Part shown: piece after piece, positions 37,066-48,900 of the stretch
Layout: every line of letters starts with the position of its first letter
Numbering within the stretch: position 1 is the first letter of the stretch
Origin: Cohnella ginsengisoli
GTDB lineage: Bacteria; Bacillota; Bacilli; Paenibacillales; Paenibacillaceae
DNA: 64,000 nucleotides
Direction of reading: 5' to 3'
Assembly (NCBI RefSeq): GCF_029525555.1
Contig: NZ_JAPDHZ010000002.1
Location: forward strand, 1,339,868-1,403,867
Made by a program: the position numbers and the translations under genes
Notes under the pieces: generated by a model
Told to the model about the DNA's origin: nothing
The model's input: the letters and a program-made list of their open reading frames with translations, nothing else
The model's database searches: none

Positions 37066-37798
37066 TCAGTCCTCCCTTACCTTAATTGCCGCCTCACTGT
37101 CCAGCAATAAATAGCCGTTCGGGTGCTTCCGAACGAGGCTCGCCGGCAATTGTTCATTAATCTCCTCGTTTACGATACGTTCTACGATATCGGCTTTGTG
37201 GGAGCCGCTAACCATGAGAACCGCGGTGCCCGACTCGGTGAGATGCTTCAATCCCAGCGTGATGCCTGTCCTGAGCTTCATCGGCTTGGAGAAGTATTTC
37301 TGGCCTGCCTGTTGGGTGATATCATCTAAATTCGCAACATGAGCATATGTGTCGAACGAAGTACCCGGTTCGTTGAATCCGATGTGCCCATTCATTCCCG
37401 CTCCAACGAGCATCAAGTCAATGCCGCCAAGCGTTTGGATTCGCTCGTTCATGGTCTGACACTCCCCGGCCAAATCCTCCGAGCAAGCATCGAAAAAAAA
37501 GATATGATCTTCCGGAATGCTTAGCGGCTCAAACATCTCTTCATACAGTAATCGCTTACAACTGCCTTCGTCCTGACGGCCAAGCCCGGCCCACTCATCC
37601 AGTCCGACGAAGCGGCATTTCGACAAGCTGACCTTCCCCCTCTCTCGACATCGCGACCAGCTTCCGGAAGACGCCTACCGGCGTAGCGCCTGCTGCCAGG
37701 CATAAAACAGCGTCGGGCTTGTCTGACACGCATTTCGCAATCAACTCGCTTGCTCTCTCCGACAACGTCTCGTAATTAGATTCGATGATCGTTTGCAT
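37066..37798 (-). CDS. glucosamine-6-phosphate deaminase (NagB/GamA-like), split by one extra base
   Basis: ATG 37798 has GGAGG 8 bases upstream. Residues 1-60 (DAVLCLAAGATPVG phosphate loop) and the rest (FVGLDEWAGL, GAGMNGHIGFNEPGTSF active-site motif) are in different frames. Deleting one base in the C5 run at 37636-37640 joins them as SREGKVSLSKCRFVGLDEW, giving 243 residues, the family length. The enzyme converts glucosamine-6-phosphate, or a related amino-sugar phosphate, to a keto-sugar phosphate plus ammonia. It is the first gene of the operon that continues to 31696. Confidence 0.88.
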
Positions 37799-37842
37799 AG
37801 CCATCACCTCCGACGCCAATTTAATTAACTAACTTTATTAAT

Positions 37843-37872
37843 TATAATAGTTTGCCCATAAAGAGCCGTCAA
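37843..37872 (-). promoter_or_regulatory. promoter of the amino-sugar operon with AT-rich dyad
   Basis: Minus strand TTGACG (37867-37872), 18-bp spacer, TATAAT (37843-37848). The -10 and downstream bases are embedded in an AT-rich imperfect dyad (AACTA near 37851-37855 on the minus strand and TTAGTT near 37829-37834), the kind of site ROK repressors use. Confidence 0.6.
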
Positions 37873-37992
37873 CCCCTAACCTAAAGTTACCTCAAAAAAA
37901 GAAAATGCGCTGGAAGAGACCTGCAACTAGGGGTGACTAAATAGTATCCACAACGATGACAATCCTCTCATAAATCGTGGAAACCCTGCATT

Positions 37993-38021
37993 GTTGACTC
38001 AGCTTCTCGAAAAGCGTACAA
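37993..38021 (+). promoter_or_regulatory. sigma-A-type promoter of fabH
   Basis: TTGACT (37993-37998), 17-bp spacer, TACAAT (38016-38021), about 55 bp ahead of the fabH ATG. The FapR-like operator begins immediately after the -10. Confidence 0.75.
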
Positions 38022-38023
38022 TA

Positions 38024-38042
38024 AATTTAACACCTGGTACTA
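38024..38042. promoter_or_regulatory. FapR-like operator
   Basis: The minus strand reads TTAGTACCAGGTGTTAAAT, matching about 16 of 19 positions of the FapR consensus as I recall it (TTAGTACCTRGTCTTAATT). It overlaps the expected transcription start of fabH, where a malonyl-CoA-responsive repressor would block initiation. Confidence 0.6.
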
Positions 38043-38075
38043 ATACTTGCTATTAAAATATAGGAGGAATGTTCG

Positions 38076-39059
38076 ATGCCGATCCAATCCCGTTCTGCCA
38101 TTACCGCCATCGGCAGCCACGTACCGCAGCGCAGATTGACCAACGAGGAGTTATCCGCACTAGTCGACACGAACGACGAGTGGATCGTCCGGCGGACGGG
38201 CATCCGCGAGCGCCGCATCGCCGCCGACGGCGAATTCACGAGCCACCTCGCGATCGCCGCCGTGCGGGATCTGCTGGACAGGTACCCGACCGCGACCGAC
38301 GACATCGACGGCGTCCTCGTCGCCACCACGACGCCCGACAATCCGTTTCCCTCCGTCGCTTCGCGCGTGCAGGAAGCGTTCGGCTTCAAGGCCGCGCTGG
38401 CGTTCGATTTGAATGCCGCATGCGCGGGATTCGTCTCCGCGCTGCAGACGGCGAACGGATTGATCCTGACCGGCATGTACCGCAAGATCCTCGTCATCGG
38501 CGGCGAGACGCTGAGCAAGATCACGGACTATACGGACCGTTCCACCTGCATCCTGTTCGGCGACGGCGCGGGCGCCATACTCGTTGAACGCGTGGAAGAT
38601 GGCTGCTTCCTGGCGTCGCATGCCGCGACGGACGGCAGCGGCGGCATTCACGTATACGCCTCGGGACTGTCGAGCGAATGGAACGGCCATCCGCTAGCCG
38701 GCGACGGACGCATCGTGCAGAACGGACGCGAGGTGTACAAGTGGGCGCTTTCCACCGTGCCCGATGGCGTTCGCAGCCTGCTGCAGGACGGCGGCATCGC
38801 CGCGGAGGCGCTCGACTGGCTCGCGCCGCACAGCGCGAACCTTCGCATGATCGAGGCGATCTGCGAACGGCTCGGTATGCCGTACGAGCGCGCGCTGACG
38901 AGCGCCGCCGAATTCGGCAATACGTCCGCGGCTTCGATCCCGCTGGCGCTCGACCTCGCCGTGAAGGACGGCCGACTCGCCGCCGGTCAGACAGTCGCGC
39001 TGTACGGCTTCGGCAGCGGCCTCACGCAGGCCGGACTGTTGCTCCGCTGGGCGATCTGA
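38076..39059 (+). CDS. fabH: 3-oxoacyl-ACP synthase III (FabH-like)
   Basis: A 327-residue thiolase-fold enzyme with the Cys116 (DLNAACAGF), His252 (LAPHSANLRMIE) and Asn282 (EFGNTSAAS) triad of initiating ketosynthases, and a C-terminal GFGSGLTQAGLLL. AGGAGG lies 8 bases upstream of ATG 38076. It is monocistronic between a promoter with a FapR-like site and a terminator. It condenses acyl-CoA with malonyl-ACP to start fatty-acid chains. Firmicutes often have two FabH paralogues; whether this is the housekeeping copy or one tied to surface-layer lipids cannot be told here. Confidence 0.92.
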   Translation: MPIQSRSAITAIGSHVPQRRLTNEELSALVDTNDEWIVRRTGIRERRIAADGEFTSHLAIAAVRDLLDRYPTATDDIDGVLVATTTPDNPFPSVASRVQEAFGFKAALAFDLNAACAGFVSALQTANGLILTGMYRKILVIGGETLSKITDYTDRSTCILFGDGAGAILVERVEDGCFLASHAATDGSGGIHVYASGLSSEWNGHPLAGDGRIVQNGREVYKWALSTVPDGVRSLLQDGGIAAEALDWLAPHSANLRMIEAICERLGMPYERALTSAAEFGNTSAASIPLALDLAVKDGRLAAGQTVALYGFGSGLTQAGLLLRWAI

Positions 39060-39096
39060 TCGATATCCGCCGGACGACGAACCTTCCAGCATCCAT

Positions 39097-39130
39097 GAAG
39101 CTTGTCCTCGGGCAAGCTTCGTGCCTTTTT
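39097..39130 (+). terminator. intrinsic terminator of fabH
   Basis: GAAGCTTG (39097-39104) pairs with CAAGCTTC (39113-39120), followed by GTGCC and T5 (39126-39130). It lies 38 bp past the fabH stop. The remaining 180 bp to the convergent gene end contain no recognisable element. Confidence 0.8.
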
Positions 39131-39313
39131 CACGCCCCCTTGGTCATCAACTGTTATGTACCGTCTACCGCAGGCATGACGATTCGGGCTTTTCCGCCGA
39201 CTCCCTCTCGCACGCAAAAGCCGTCCCGCCGAAACGTTCTCGGCCGGACGGCTCCCTGTATCCGAGCATCTCTTATCTGCCTTGCCTACCGGCGGCCGCG
39301 GCGCGGCGCTGCG

Positions 39314-40225
39314 TCAATGCGCGTCGCCCTCCATCCACTTCCGCAGCTCCGACAGCATCTGCGCGTACCCGGGAGGCCGGTAGTCAAAGCCGCTCTTCGT
39401 CGGCGCCAGCGTGCGGTCGATCGACGGCTCCGCTTCCGGCACGATACGGACGTCCGTCCGTCCGAACGTTTCGGCGAACAAGCCGAGGAGGTCATGCTTG
39501 TTGACGGTTTCGGGCGCCGTGAGATGCACGAGACCGCCAACGTCCGGATGCGCTAACGCCCATACCACCGCTTTGGCGAGCTCGAGCGTCGTTACCCCGT
39601 TCCAATGGACGTTGACGTAACCCGGCACGCTGCCCGAGCTGTCGAGGAACCGCTTGAGCAGACCGACCCCATTGCTGCGAAGCTCCGGTCCGATGATGGA
39701 CGTGCGAAGCGTCAGGTGGGCGGGATCCGCAATCTCTCCAAGCGCCTTGCTGCGCGCGTATACCGTCACGCCGTCCGGCTGCTCTTCTTCCGTATAGCCG
39801 CCCCGGTCGCCGAGGAACACGCAGTCCGAGCTGATATGAATCAGTCTGCCGCCTCCTCGCTTGCACAGATGCCGCAACCAATGCGGCAGCAGGCCGTTCA
39901 CGAGGTAAGCGTCGAGCGGATGGTCCTCGGCCTGCTGTCTCAGCACGCCTACCGCATTGACGATGAGATCCGGCCGCGTCTCGGCGACCAGGTCCGCGAC
40001 CTGCTCGAAGCGCCGAACGTCCAGCATGCGGACGGATAGCGCCGTCCGGCCGCCGTCGTCCGCGGTCCCCGCCCACTCGGCGTCGCCGCCGCAGGCTTCC
40101 CGCACGACCGGGATATCCCCTGCCGTCCGTACCGTGACCGTCACCTCGTGCCCGGTTCGATTCTGCAGGTAAGCCGTTATGACATGCCCCGCCATTCCAT
40201 TTCCGCCAAGCACCAGCACCCTCAT
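39314..40225 (-). CDS. dTDP-4-dehydrorhamnose reductase-like SDR (RmlD/RfbD family)
   Basis: A 303-residue extended short-chain dehydrogenase: NAD(P) loop LVLGGNGMAGHV, NAVGVLRQQAEDHP, ISSDCVFLGDRGGYTE (Ser/Thr of the triad), VYARSKALGE (YxxxK as Tyr-Ala-Arg-Ser-Lys), then RTSIIGPE. RmlD-type enzymes reduce nucleotide-linked 4-keto sugars. GAGGGGG precedes ATG 40225. It is the last gene of a leftward group with the two CgeB-like glycosyltransferases and may make or modify their sugar donor. Confidence 0.88.
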   Translation of the reverse strand: MRVLVLGGNGMAGHVITAYLQNRTGHEVTVTVRTAGDIPVVREACGGDAEWAGTADDGGRTALSVRMLDVRRFEQVADLVAETRPDLIVNAVGVLRQQAEDHPLDAYLVNGLLPHWLRHLCKRGGGRLIHISSDCVFLGDRGGYTEEEQPDGVTVYARSKALGEIADPAHLTLRTSIIGPELRSNGVGLLKRFLDSSGSVPGYVNVHWNGVTTLELAKAVVWALAHPDVGGLVHLTAPETVNKHDLLGLFAETFGRTDVRIVPEAEPSIDRTLAPTKSGFDYRPPGYAQMLSELRKWMEGDAH

Positions 40226-40335
40226 TGGAGAACCCCCTCATGCACCTGCGTGCTCCGGATTTCTTCGTAGTTCGTTTCACGCTTTTCGACTCTGGTCATC
40301 ACGTCGACACGGCTGAGATGGGATTAGAAGCCGCT

Positions 40336-41526
40336 TTAGCTTTCCGCCTGCAGCCCTTCATTTCCATTGGTAAAATGTTGCTCTAGCGGTGCCGTGCCCA
40401 GATCCAGCAGCTGCGACAGACGAGACACGTACGTGTGGTCCCGCAGCGTCCGGTACAGTCCGCGAAGCGCGATTTGACGGCGCTCATCTTCGTGCGCGAG
40501 ATAGTAATCCATCTTGTCGGCCAATTCCTGCGCCGAATCGTAGGTGACGATCTCGACGCCCGGCGTATAAAACTGCGCCAGATCCTCGCGGTTGTCGCAC
40601 ATGAGCAGCGTGCCGCAGGCGGCGATCTCGAAGGTACGCGGATTCGGAGAGACCGCCGGAATATTGTAGGTATTGCGGTTAAAGGTCCTGTCGTCGTGCG
40701 CCCGGTGGACGTTAATGACGATCTTATGCGCGTTGTATTGCTCCGCGGTCTCAAGCGGCCCCATCCATTTGCCCAGATCGATCCGATCCCGCCATCGCGG
40801 ATATTCGGACAGCCGATCCCACCAGAGCCCCGACAGCCTGAATCTGCGCCGCGCCATGCGCGGGAGCAGTTCCTCGAACAGTCGGATCCGGTTCCAGTAC
40901 GCGCTGCCGATGAAGCAGATGTCGCCCCGGATTTCATTTCGAGGATTACGCGGCCTGAAGTCGGCCGTATGCACGCCGAGCGGAAGGTAGTGAACGCGAG
41001 CGCAGCCTCGCTGCTCGTAGAACGGCACGCAGTTGCGCTCCAGCGTGAACACGAAGTCGTAGTGCGGCGCCAGTTCCGCTGTCACCTCGGTGTAGTACGG
41101 ATCGTCCGTGAACCAGATCGCGGTCCTAATGCCCATGGACCGGAGCGTGTCGATCGTGGCGACGGGAAATTCCAGTCCGTCCAGCACGATGGCCAGCGCC
41201 GGCATCTCGCGGGAAGCGAAGCCGACGATGTCGTCCTTCGGCGACATGACGGACAGCCGGGATACGAGCTGTTTGAGCGTCTGACCGACCGCTTCGTCCA
41301 GCGGGCTATAAGGGAAGCCTTTGCCCGAGGTAATGAAGAGGACGTGCAAATCCCGGATGTATGCAGGCGCGATCGTACGCTGCACGATCGACTCGCATAG
41401 GCCGTTCCAATATCCGTGCTGCCATCCCAAGCCGAAGCCGGTAGGGCCGGCCGCGGCACGGTGCCGACGTCTTTTCCGAGTCACTGCGACTGCTTTATTT
41501 CTGCGCACTCCGAAGCTCTTAGCCAA
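40336..41526 (-). CDS. CgeB-like glycosyltransferase with Arg-rich and [Y/F/W]xxG leader
   Basis: A 396-residue protein starting at TTG 41526, with GGAGGG 8 bases upstream and only 4 bp after the preceding stop. Residues 8-23 are Arg/Lys-rich; residues 31-42 read FGLGWQHGYWNG. The rest has CgeB (spore maturation protein/GT1-like) features: GIRTAIWFTDDPYY, YDFVFTLERNCVPFYEQRG, GDICFIGSAYWNRI, VSPNPRTFEIAACGTLLMCD, and a C-terminal helical tail. CgeB of B. subtilis acts in maturation of the outermost spore layer. It is a paralogue of the next gene, with the same length after frame correction. Confidence 0.88.
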   Translation of the reverse strand: MAKSFGVRRNKAVAVTRKRRRHRAAAGPTGFGLGWQHGYWNGLCESIVQRTIAPAYIRDLHVLFITSGKGFPYSPLDEAVGQTLKQLVSRLSVMSPKDDIVGFASREMPALAIVLDGLEFPVATIDTLRSMGIRTAIWFTDDPYYTEVTAELAPHYDFVFTLERNCVPFYEQRGCARVHYLPLGVHTADFRPRNPRNEIRGDICFIGSAYWNRIRLFEELLPRMARRRFRLSGLWWDRLSEYPRWRDRIDLGKWMGPLETAEQYNAHKIVINVHRAHDDRTFNRNTYNIPAVSPNPRTFEIAACGTLLMCDNREDLAQFYTPGVEIVTYDSAQELADKMDYYLAHEDERRQIALRGLYRTLRDHTYVSRLSQLLDLGTAPLEQHFTNGNEGLQAES

Positions 41527-41530
41527 CCGT

Positions 41531-42722
41531 TCAGCCCTCCCCTGCGGGCGGTTGCGCAGGATCCGCAAGCCCCATCGTATCGAGCAGTCGCGACACCCGG
41601 CCGACGAACGTGTGCTCGGCGCGCGTCCGCCGGTAGCCGCGGGCCGCCACATTCAGCCGCGCCTCTTCGTTGCGCAAATAATAATCGATAATCTCCGTCA
41701 ACTCGCGCGGATTGGAGAAGGACGCCACCTCATGCCCGACCCGATAGTATTCGGGAAGCTCGGGCCGCAGGTCCGTCAACTGAAGCGTGCCGCAGGATGC
41801 GATCTCGAACGTGCGGGGGTTGACGGAGTGTCCTTCCCAGCGGCGCGTGTTTTTGTTGTCGCTGAGCGGCTCTGTCGTTCGATGCATATTGATGACGATC
41901 TTGGCGCCGTTGTAGTACTTGACGGTCTCGGGCACCTCGATCCAACCGCTGCGTACGAACTTCGCAAGCTGGCCGTAATGTCTCATCCGTTCCCATTGGC
42001 TGCCCGCGAGGATCACTTTTTTTGTCTTTCAGAAAACCCGCGATGCTGTCGAACAGTTCGACGCGGTTCCAGAAGGCGACGCCGATAAAGCAAATATCCG
42101 TTCGGTACGCCTCTTCGACGGCCATCGGCTTGAACAGCTCCGGATCGGCAGCGAGAGGCAGGTGATACGCCTGCGCGCATCCCAGCTCCGCGTATCGCTG
42201 CACGCAGCTACGCTCGTGCGTGAACACATAGTCGTAGCTGGGCGCGATCTCGGCCGAGTCGCCCGATACGTACGGATCGTCCACGAACCAGATCGCCGTC
42301 TTGATGCCAAGCCGCCGGATGCCCTCGACCTGCTCCCGCTGATTCGCGGGAAACGTATGAAGTCCGTTCATGACCAACACCGCGTCGGGCTGATACGTCT
42401 CCGCGTACGCCAGCATCTCCGCCTGCGGCGCGACGATCAGATGCGTCGTCTCGCCGAGCGCGGCTTCGACGCCCCGATCGATCGCGTCGAAGCCCTGGGG
42501 CACGTACATGACGCGCCAGGGCCTGCGACTCGCGGCGGGCGGCGGCGTGTCGTCCGCGATCCGGCGGCAGGCGCCCAGTCTCCAGCCTTCCAGCCAACCT
42601 TGCCTTCGTTCGGCCGCGAAGTTAGGACCGGACCGCATCCGTCTTTGAATACGGCGCAAACCGGACCGCATGGGTCTGCGAATGCGTCTTGCTTTGTGTC
42701 CGCGCATGTACGGCATGTTCAT
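41531..42722 (-). CDS. CgeB-like glycosyltransferase, paralogue, split by one extra base
   Basis: Deleting one base in the T7 run at 42017-42023 fuses an N-terminal part (GIKTAIWFVDDPYV, YDYVFTHERSCVQRYAELG, DICFIGVAFWNRV) to a C-terminal part (VNPRTFEIASCGTLQLTD), giving 396 residues, the same length as the downstream paralogue. The leader is Arg-rich (residues 7-40) and is followed by WLEGWRLG (43-50). Start ATG 42722 is uncertain: the ribosome site is weak and ATG 42716 is equally possible. Confidence 0.83.
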
Positions 42723-42850
42723 CACCCGGATACAATATATGCGCCTTTCTCGGACAGGACGTGGACGCATATCCATCCGCAAGCGCCAATTCGGGGCGAT
42801 CGGCCCCGGACATGTCGCCTGGTTGGCGGGACGATCGTCCGTGCGCAAGC

Positions 42851-42895
42851 AAAAACAGCCCCGAAAAGGCGTTATTCCTTTCCGAAGCTGTTTTT
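42851..42895. terminator. bidirectional terminator after the giant PKD-protein gene
   Basis: A 16-17 bp stem (42853-42869 with 42877-42893, including G-U pairs) with loop CGTTATT. The minus strand continues into T5 (A-run 42851-42855) and the plus strand has T5 at 42891-42895. It separates the giant secreted protein operon from the CgeB group. Confidence 0.8.
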
Positions 42896-42904
42896 CACTG
42901 TTTT

Positions 42905-45900
42905 TTATTGAACGCGATGTACGTCCGCGAAGCCTTCAACCGTATCCGCGACGCGGATGACGACGGTCGATTTCTTAACAACGCCGTTCGTGTACGTCGC
43001 CGTAAATACGAATGAGTAGTCGCCTTCGGGAAGCTCTTTCAACGGTCCCCCGTACTGCTCGCTGCCGAGCTCGCCCTTCCATGAATCGGGATTGCTTGGC
43101 AGAACGGCTTGCAGAGCGGCCTTCAGCCGCGGTCCCGCCTCGGCCGTGACCGTCGCGGCCTTCGTGTTCGAAGCGCCGGTGTCCGTCGTCGCCGCTGCCA
43201 GCACGAACAGCTCGCCCGCCCAGAACCAATGGGCCGGCCGTTCCTTGCCCGGATGCGCGGCGTTGTAGCGCTGGCGGTTGTCCTCCCATGCCTCCGTATG
43301 GAGCACCCGTCCGGTCACGCCGAGCGGGCCGACCGCGATCGTCTTGGCGACCGATACCGCCGGCGCCTTGCCATCGCTGACCGTCAGGCGCACCTTCCAG
43401 TTGCCCGGCGTATCCGCGACGAACGTCGGTCCTGCGCCGCCATACGGCGGCATCTTCTGCTCGCTCACGGTGCGCTTCGCGCCAGCCGGCGACTCGATCT
43501 CATAGACGGCGTCCAGGCGGTCGCCGTCCGGATCCGACATCGTCGGCAGCAGTTTGACCGTATCGCCTTCCCAGACGGGGGACGGCGTCCAAGCCAGATC
43601 CGCCGTCGGCGGCTTGTTCGTCACGATCCGAAAGTAATGCGGCGCGCTCCAATTCGACCAATCCGTGCCGTCCGAGACGCGCACGTACGCGTAATAGGTC
43701 GTATTGTCCGCGAAGTCCGCAGTCGGCGTCCATGAAAGATTTGATCCTCCGATCGCCCCGGAATCCCTGTAAAACGAGCCGTCGGACTTGTAAAAGTGCA
43801 GCTGGTACTGCGTCTCCGGGTCGCCGTCCCCGTCGCTGTACGTCCACTTCATCGTCGGCCGCTGCGTGTCGTACATCGTCGGCGCGGCTGCGCTCGTGCT
43901 GGCAGGCTCCGTAATGTCGGCGACCGGCTTGCGGTTCACGATCGATACGTTATGCGATACTTCCGCGTAAAGACCGAAGCTGTTGATGACGACTTGACGG
44001 ACTTGGAAAACGCCAAGCGTACTGAATTCCTTCGTCCAGCTCGTCCGGGCGTCGCTCTGCAGCGACTCCGGTCCGCCCGTCGTCAGACTTTTAATATAGT
44101 AAGCATGCTCCACGTTCTCCCGCGCCCCATCCTGCGGATCGCTTGCCGTCGAATTGATCGTTACGGCCGTAAACCGGTACTGCGTCGTCGGCGCGATCGT
44201 AAAGCCCGGATTCGGCGGCAGCGGCGTGGACCCGCCGGCCACGATCGTCTGCGTGGCCCACTCCGACCAGGCGTTGTACTCGTCGCGGACGGATAGCTCG
44301 ATAATGTAAGTGCCGCCATACAGCTTGGCCGGCTTCAATTCAATATAGGTCGAGCTGCCAGCCGCGCGGTACCGGTAGCGATACTCCAGAACGCCGCGCG
44401 TCGCTTGGTAGTTGATCCCGGTGTTCTCCGTCGAGTACGAACCGTTCGCCGGGTTGTAACGATCCGGATCGTAGGAAGCATCGATATAACCGATCGTGCC
44501 GTTCGAGTTCCAGGTCGCCGTGAAATCCGCAATCGGCCGGCGATGCACCCGGATCTTGCCCGTCACTGCGTTCGACTCCTGGCGATAGGCGTTGAACGCA
44601 TGGTCCGGATAACGGTGCGATGGATGCGGATCGTCCTTGGTCTTATACGTGAATGTATAATCTCCGGCGAACGGGAAACTCGTAACCGGCGAGCTCAAGG
44701 TCTGGCCATTGAACGCCGCGGTTCCCTGCGGCTGCAGCAGCGTGTTCGGGTTGTGCGCGTACACCCACGAACTGCCGGTGGTCAGCTGCGGATCGCTCTC
44801 CTCGTCGCTGTAAGACAGCGTGTAATTTACCTGCTGGCCGACGAGCGCGATGCCTTCGATCCTGCCGTACCCGGCCGGCGTCGTTTCGATCGACGAAGCC
44901 AAGAACGAAACGTTACCCTGCCCCCGATTGACGATCCCGAATTTGCCGTCCAACCAGGCTGATTCATTAATCGTAGTTTGGTAAACCCGATTCACGTAAA
45001 CGTCGAACGCATTTACGCCCGGCACGATTTTGATGTCGTACACCTGGTTCGCGACCATCGGGTACCCCTTATTCCAGACGACGGTCGCGGTTCCGTTCAC
45101 CGTCTTCTTCACGCGCAGCTCGTTTTCTTCGAACTCGACGCTGTAGTAGTTCCGATCGTCGCGGATCCGGTAGGCGATGCCGGCGCCCTTTCCGTCGGGT
45201 GCTGCTGCTTTAAGACTCGCCTTAAGTGTCTTATCTGCAGCTACTTGCTGGCCTGTGATCAGATCAGGCGTAGCCTCGCCGACGTCGATAATCTTAGGCT
45301 TCGTTGCGGTTCCGTTTGAAGTCAGCGTGTAAAGGTAAAACGGATCATAGTCGCCGCCGCCTTTCGATACGATAAGAAAGCTTTGGTCACCTCGTGGAGA
45401 GAAGGTCACCATACGGCTTTTACCGACTAGAATTTGCCCGACCGTACCGCTTGTGATGAGGTTTAGATCCGTATCGTAGGAGGCATACGAAACGGTTGCG
45501 TAGTTATCAAGGTAGTTCTCTGTGTCCAGGTGATAACCAAAGAAGTTAAGCGTGCCGTCTGCGCCAACGATCATTTGCGTAAAGTAATTTTGATACCCGC
45601 CGCCATTTGGCGAAACCCACGGGAAAAGCACTAACTGTTTAATGAAATTACCAGAGGCGTCGAGAACATTAACCGCAACTTTGGGATCCGGATAGCCGAC
45701 CGTTGTGTTCTCGTAGAGACGCTGTTTATTGTCCATGCCGAGGAAATTGATGATGCTATTTAAATCTAGTGCCGGTGAATACGTAAAAGAGGAGCTACCC
45801 AAATTGAATTTTCCGATCTTTACCGTATTCGTCCATCCCCTCTTGCGCCTGTACCAACGTATACAAATTGCTCGCATTGTCGGAACCCAAGTAATATCGG

Positions 45901-48900
45901 TAGCTCGGGTACCACACACCTGCACCTGGGTTGTGGGATCCTATAATGCCTTGATCAGACGTTCGCATCATATAGCTGGTGCCGCTGTTGTTGTCTGTAG
46001 CCATCATGACGCCGTATTTCTGAGACACGCCGTCAACATAGGGATATTGCAGCTGCCCGGCGTCCTCCCCCCGAGGCATTGAATTTAAAACTGCCGTAAA
46101 TAAAACCATTCGGAATTTGAAGCAAATTCGTATATCCGCCGACATACGCCGCGAGCGTATCGTTTCTGAACAACTCTTGGCCCGTATCCCGATTAAAACC
46201 GATGACCATACTGCGCCCAATACCGCTCTCGCCAACGGCTACGACCGTGCTGCCATATGACAATAATTGAAAAGGATACCCGTTAAAAATATCCCGCTTC
46301 CAAACGAGCTGCATCGATTTGGTATACGCCGAAATGGATCCCATCGCACCGATATACGTGTACTTGTCGTCATCGAGCGGCACGATAATCGGATTATCCG
46401 GAAAATAAATCCTTGTGAGCGTAGGCGAGCTCTGTATACCTGTGAATGCCGACATGCGAGGAACGCCGTCAATCCCGAACGAAGTCGACAATATCGTGCT
46501 GTTGTACGTTCCATAATAAGGCCGTGTATTGTTGGTCAGCGGCGTTCGGGACTTGGACGTCAGGATCCCGCCTGTGTCGATCTTCCAGTTCGACTTGTCT
46601 CCGATAGCACCTCTATTGATGTTGTAGAACCGGCCATTGTTGTACAATTCGGTCATAAGCATGGCGGATGATTCTGGCGGATCCGAAACGTCGGATTCGG
46701 TTTTGACGTCTGCGATCGGGGCGATGTTCACTACGTTCAGCGTGCGCTCTGATTCCGGCTGGCCATTCGTATTTCCGCATAGGCCGTAATCCTCGCAGAC
46801 CGTCTCCTGGAATACATACTTGCCGATGCGACTCGGCGTGAACGTGAAACTGTCAGCGTCGCCGTTCCCGTTCACCACGGTCTGCCAAGCATCGTTGGAA
46901 AAGCCGTCGTTATTCGCATCGTATTTCATTTCAATCTTGCGCGAAGCGAGGTTGTCGTAGTCCGGGCTGTAAGCTTGGCTTTGAATCGTGGCTGTGCCAA
47001 GACGCGTGCTCTGCTCCGGAACGGTCAGCGTGTCGATCGGCGGATCGTCAGGAATGACGTTCAGCAGATGCGACGTTACGTCCGACCAGCGGTTTTCCTC
47101 GTCCTTTACCTTCAGCGTGATCGTCTCAGTGCCTGGCGTCATGTACTTGGTCTGTACGTTCGTCCAGACATAATTCACAATCTTCAGGCCGATAGGACTG
47201 TACGACATCAGACCGTCGAACTCGCTTGGCAGCGGTCGGCCCGCCTTAACGGATGACGGACCGCGGATGACGGCCACGGGCTTGGAATCCACGACGTTCA
47301 GCGTCGCGTAAGCCGTGTATGTCGCGCCCTTCAAGTCCTTGACGGTCAGGGCCACTTTGTGCGAGCCGATGCCGGATGCCGTGATATTCGTGTAGCTGTT
47401 CAGCTTCAGATTGTCCCCGAATTCGTCCGGGACGGACTTCAGCCAATCCGTGCTCGACGCGAAGTCCCAGTAATCCACGTCCACCCAATCATCTGGATAA
47501 TCTGGGTCGTTAAAGTCCGTAATAATAAGATCCACCTTCGTTCCCACCGGGATAATGCCGGTAGGTGTCGTCGTCCCTGCCTTCACCCAAGCGATCTTCG
47601 CGGTCGGCGGTCGGTTCTCGCCAGGCGGCGGCGTCGATGTCGGCGTCGGGGTCGGTCCACCGCCGCCAAGATTGGGGTCCATTAGGTAAAGCTCCTTCGG
47701 ACCGATCCAATCGCTGCCGCAGCTCGTGTTGATCTGCATGTACACGTCGTGCGATGCGCCGGCGAGCATGACGTAGGGGTACTTGGCGAGCGTGTATGTA
47801 TCGTCTGTTGTTTTGCTTGTTATGGCGTTGCCGGTATAAACTTGACCGTTTCGCTCGATTCGAAATTTGATCGATTGAAAGGTGCAACTGCCGGTCGTTT
47901 CGATATCCTTCGGGCCGAGCTTGAAGGTGTCTCCGTATGTAAGTGTGCTGTCTGGAAGAATGTCGAAGTCGCCGTCGAATCCTGGTTTCGTTTTTGGTAC
48001 ATAGTTGATCGTGATGCTACCTTTATAAGCGTAGGTTGTGCCTTTCCATTTCGTGTCGAAGACATATTTCCATTGTCTTTGCTCCGCAAGACCTGAACCA
48101 GTGCTAGTTCTTGTATAATCTATTCCTGCCACGTCGGTGTTGTCGTTCAGTGACCGTCTTCCAACCAAGGTCCCAGTACCGCATTCTGCTCCTTTACCAA
48201 ATTTTATTAGAGATAGACCTTTACTGGTGGGTTTTGCTCCGGTAATTTCGACACTACACTTGTCAATTGAGACCCAAGGTATTGTTTGCCCAGTCGATAA
48301 TTCCAAACTTTGCACGGTTGGGACATTTTCGGAATAACTCACAGCTTCCCCGTTGGAATAACGCAGATGATTTATGCTACCAGAAGTTCCTCCAAGATAA
48401 GTGACGGAAGAGGGGATGAGACCAGGACACGATGAGATTGTGCCTGCCATGCATCCTGTTCCGGCTTGAGGTGCCCACTCAATTTTAGTTATTTCTTTTG
48501 TGTCTGGATTTGTAGCGCCGGCCCTCCAGCGCTTTCCGTCAGATGTTCGGTCCGCCGTGAAGGCGGGGTTTGAAATGCCGCTTCCTTCTAGTGGGATGGC
48601 TTTACCGGGCTTATCCGTTACTTGGATATACCCGTCCTTTACCGACGGGTCTGTGCCGTTAACTGTCTGCGACGTCCCGTTAATAGTTAAGTTATAGCTC
48701 GCCACCGTACGCCCTGCATATGTTGGTACTTTGAATGATGTCGTCGGGGTGGCCAAATATACTGTATCACTAATTATTTGATTAGCTGCTGCTCCAAACT
48801 TTAAGGTCAATGTTTGAGAGTCAGTGGAGGCTGCATCAGAAGAAAGGGGTTGTAATGACCAAATGCTAGTAATTGTGCAGATGAGGAGGATATGCGATAG

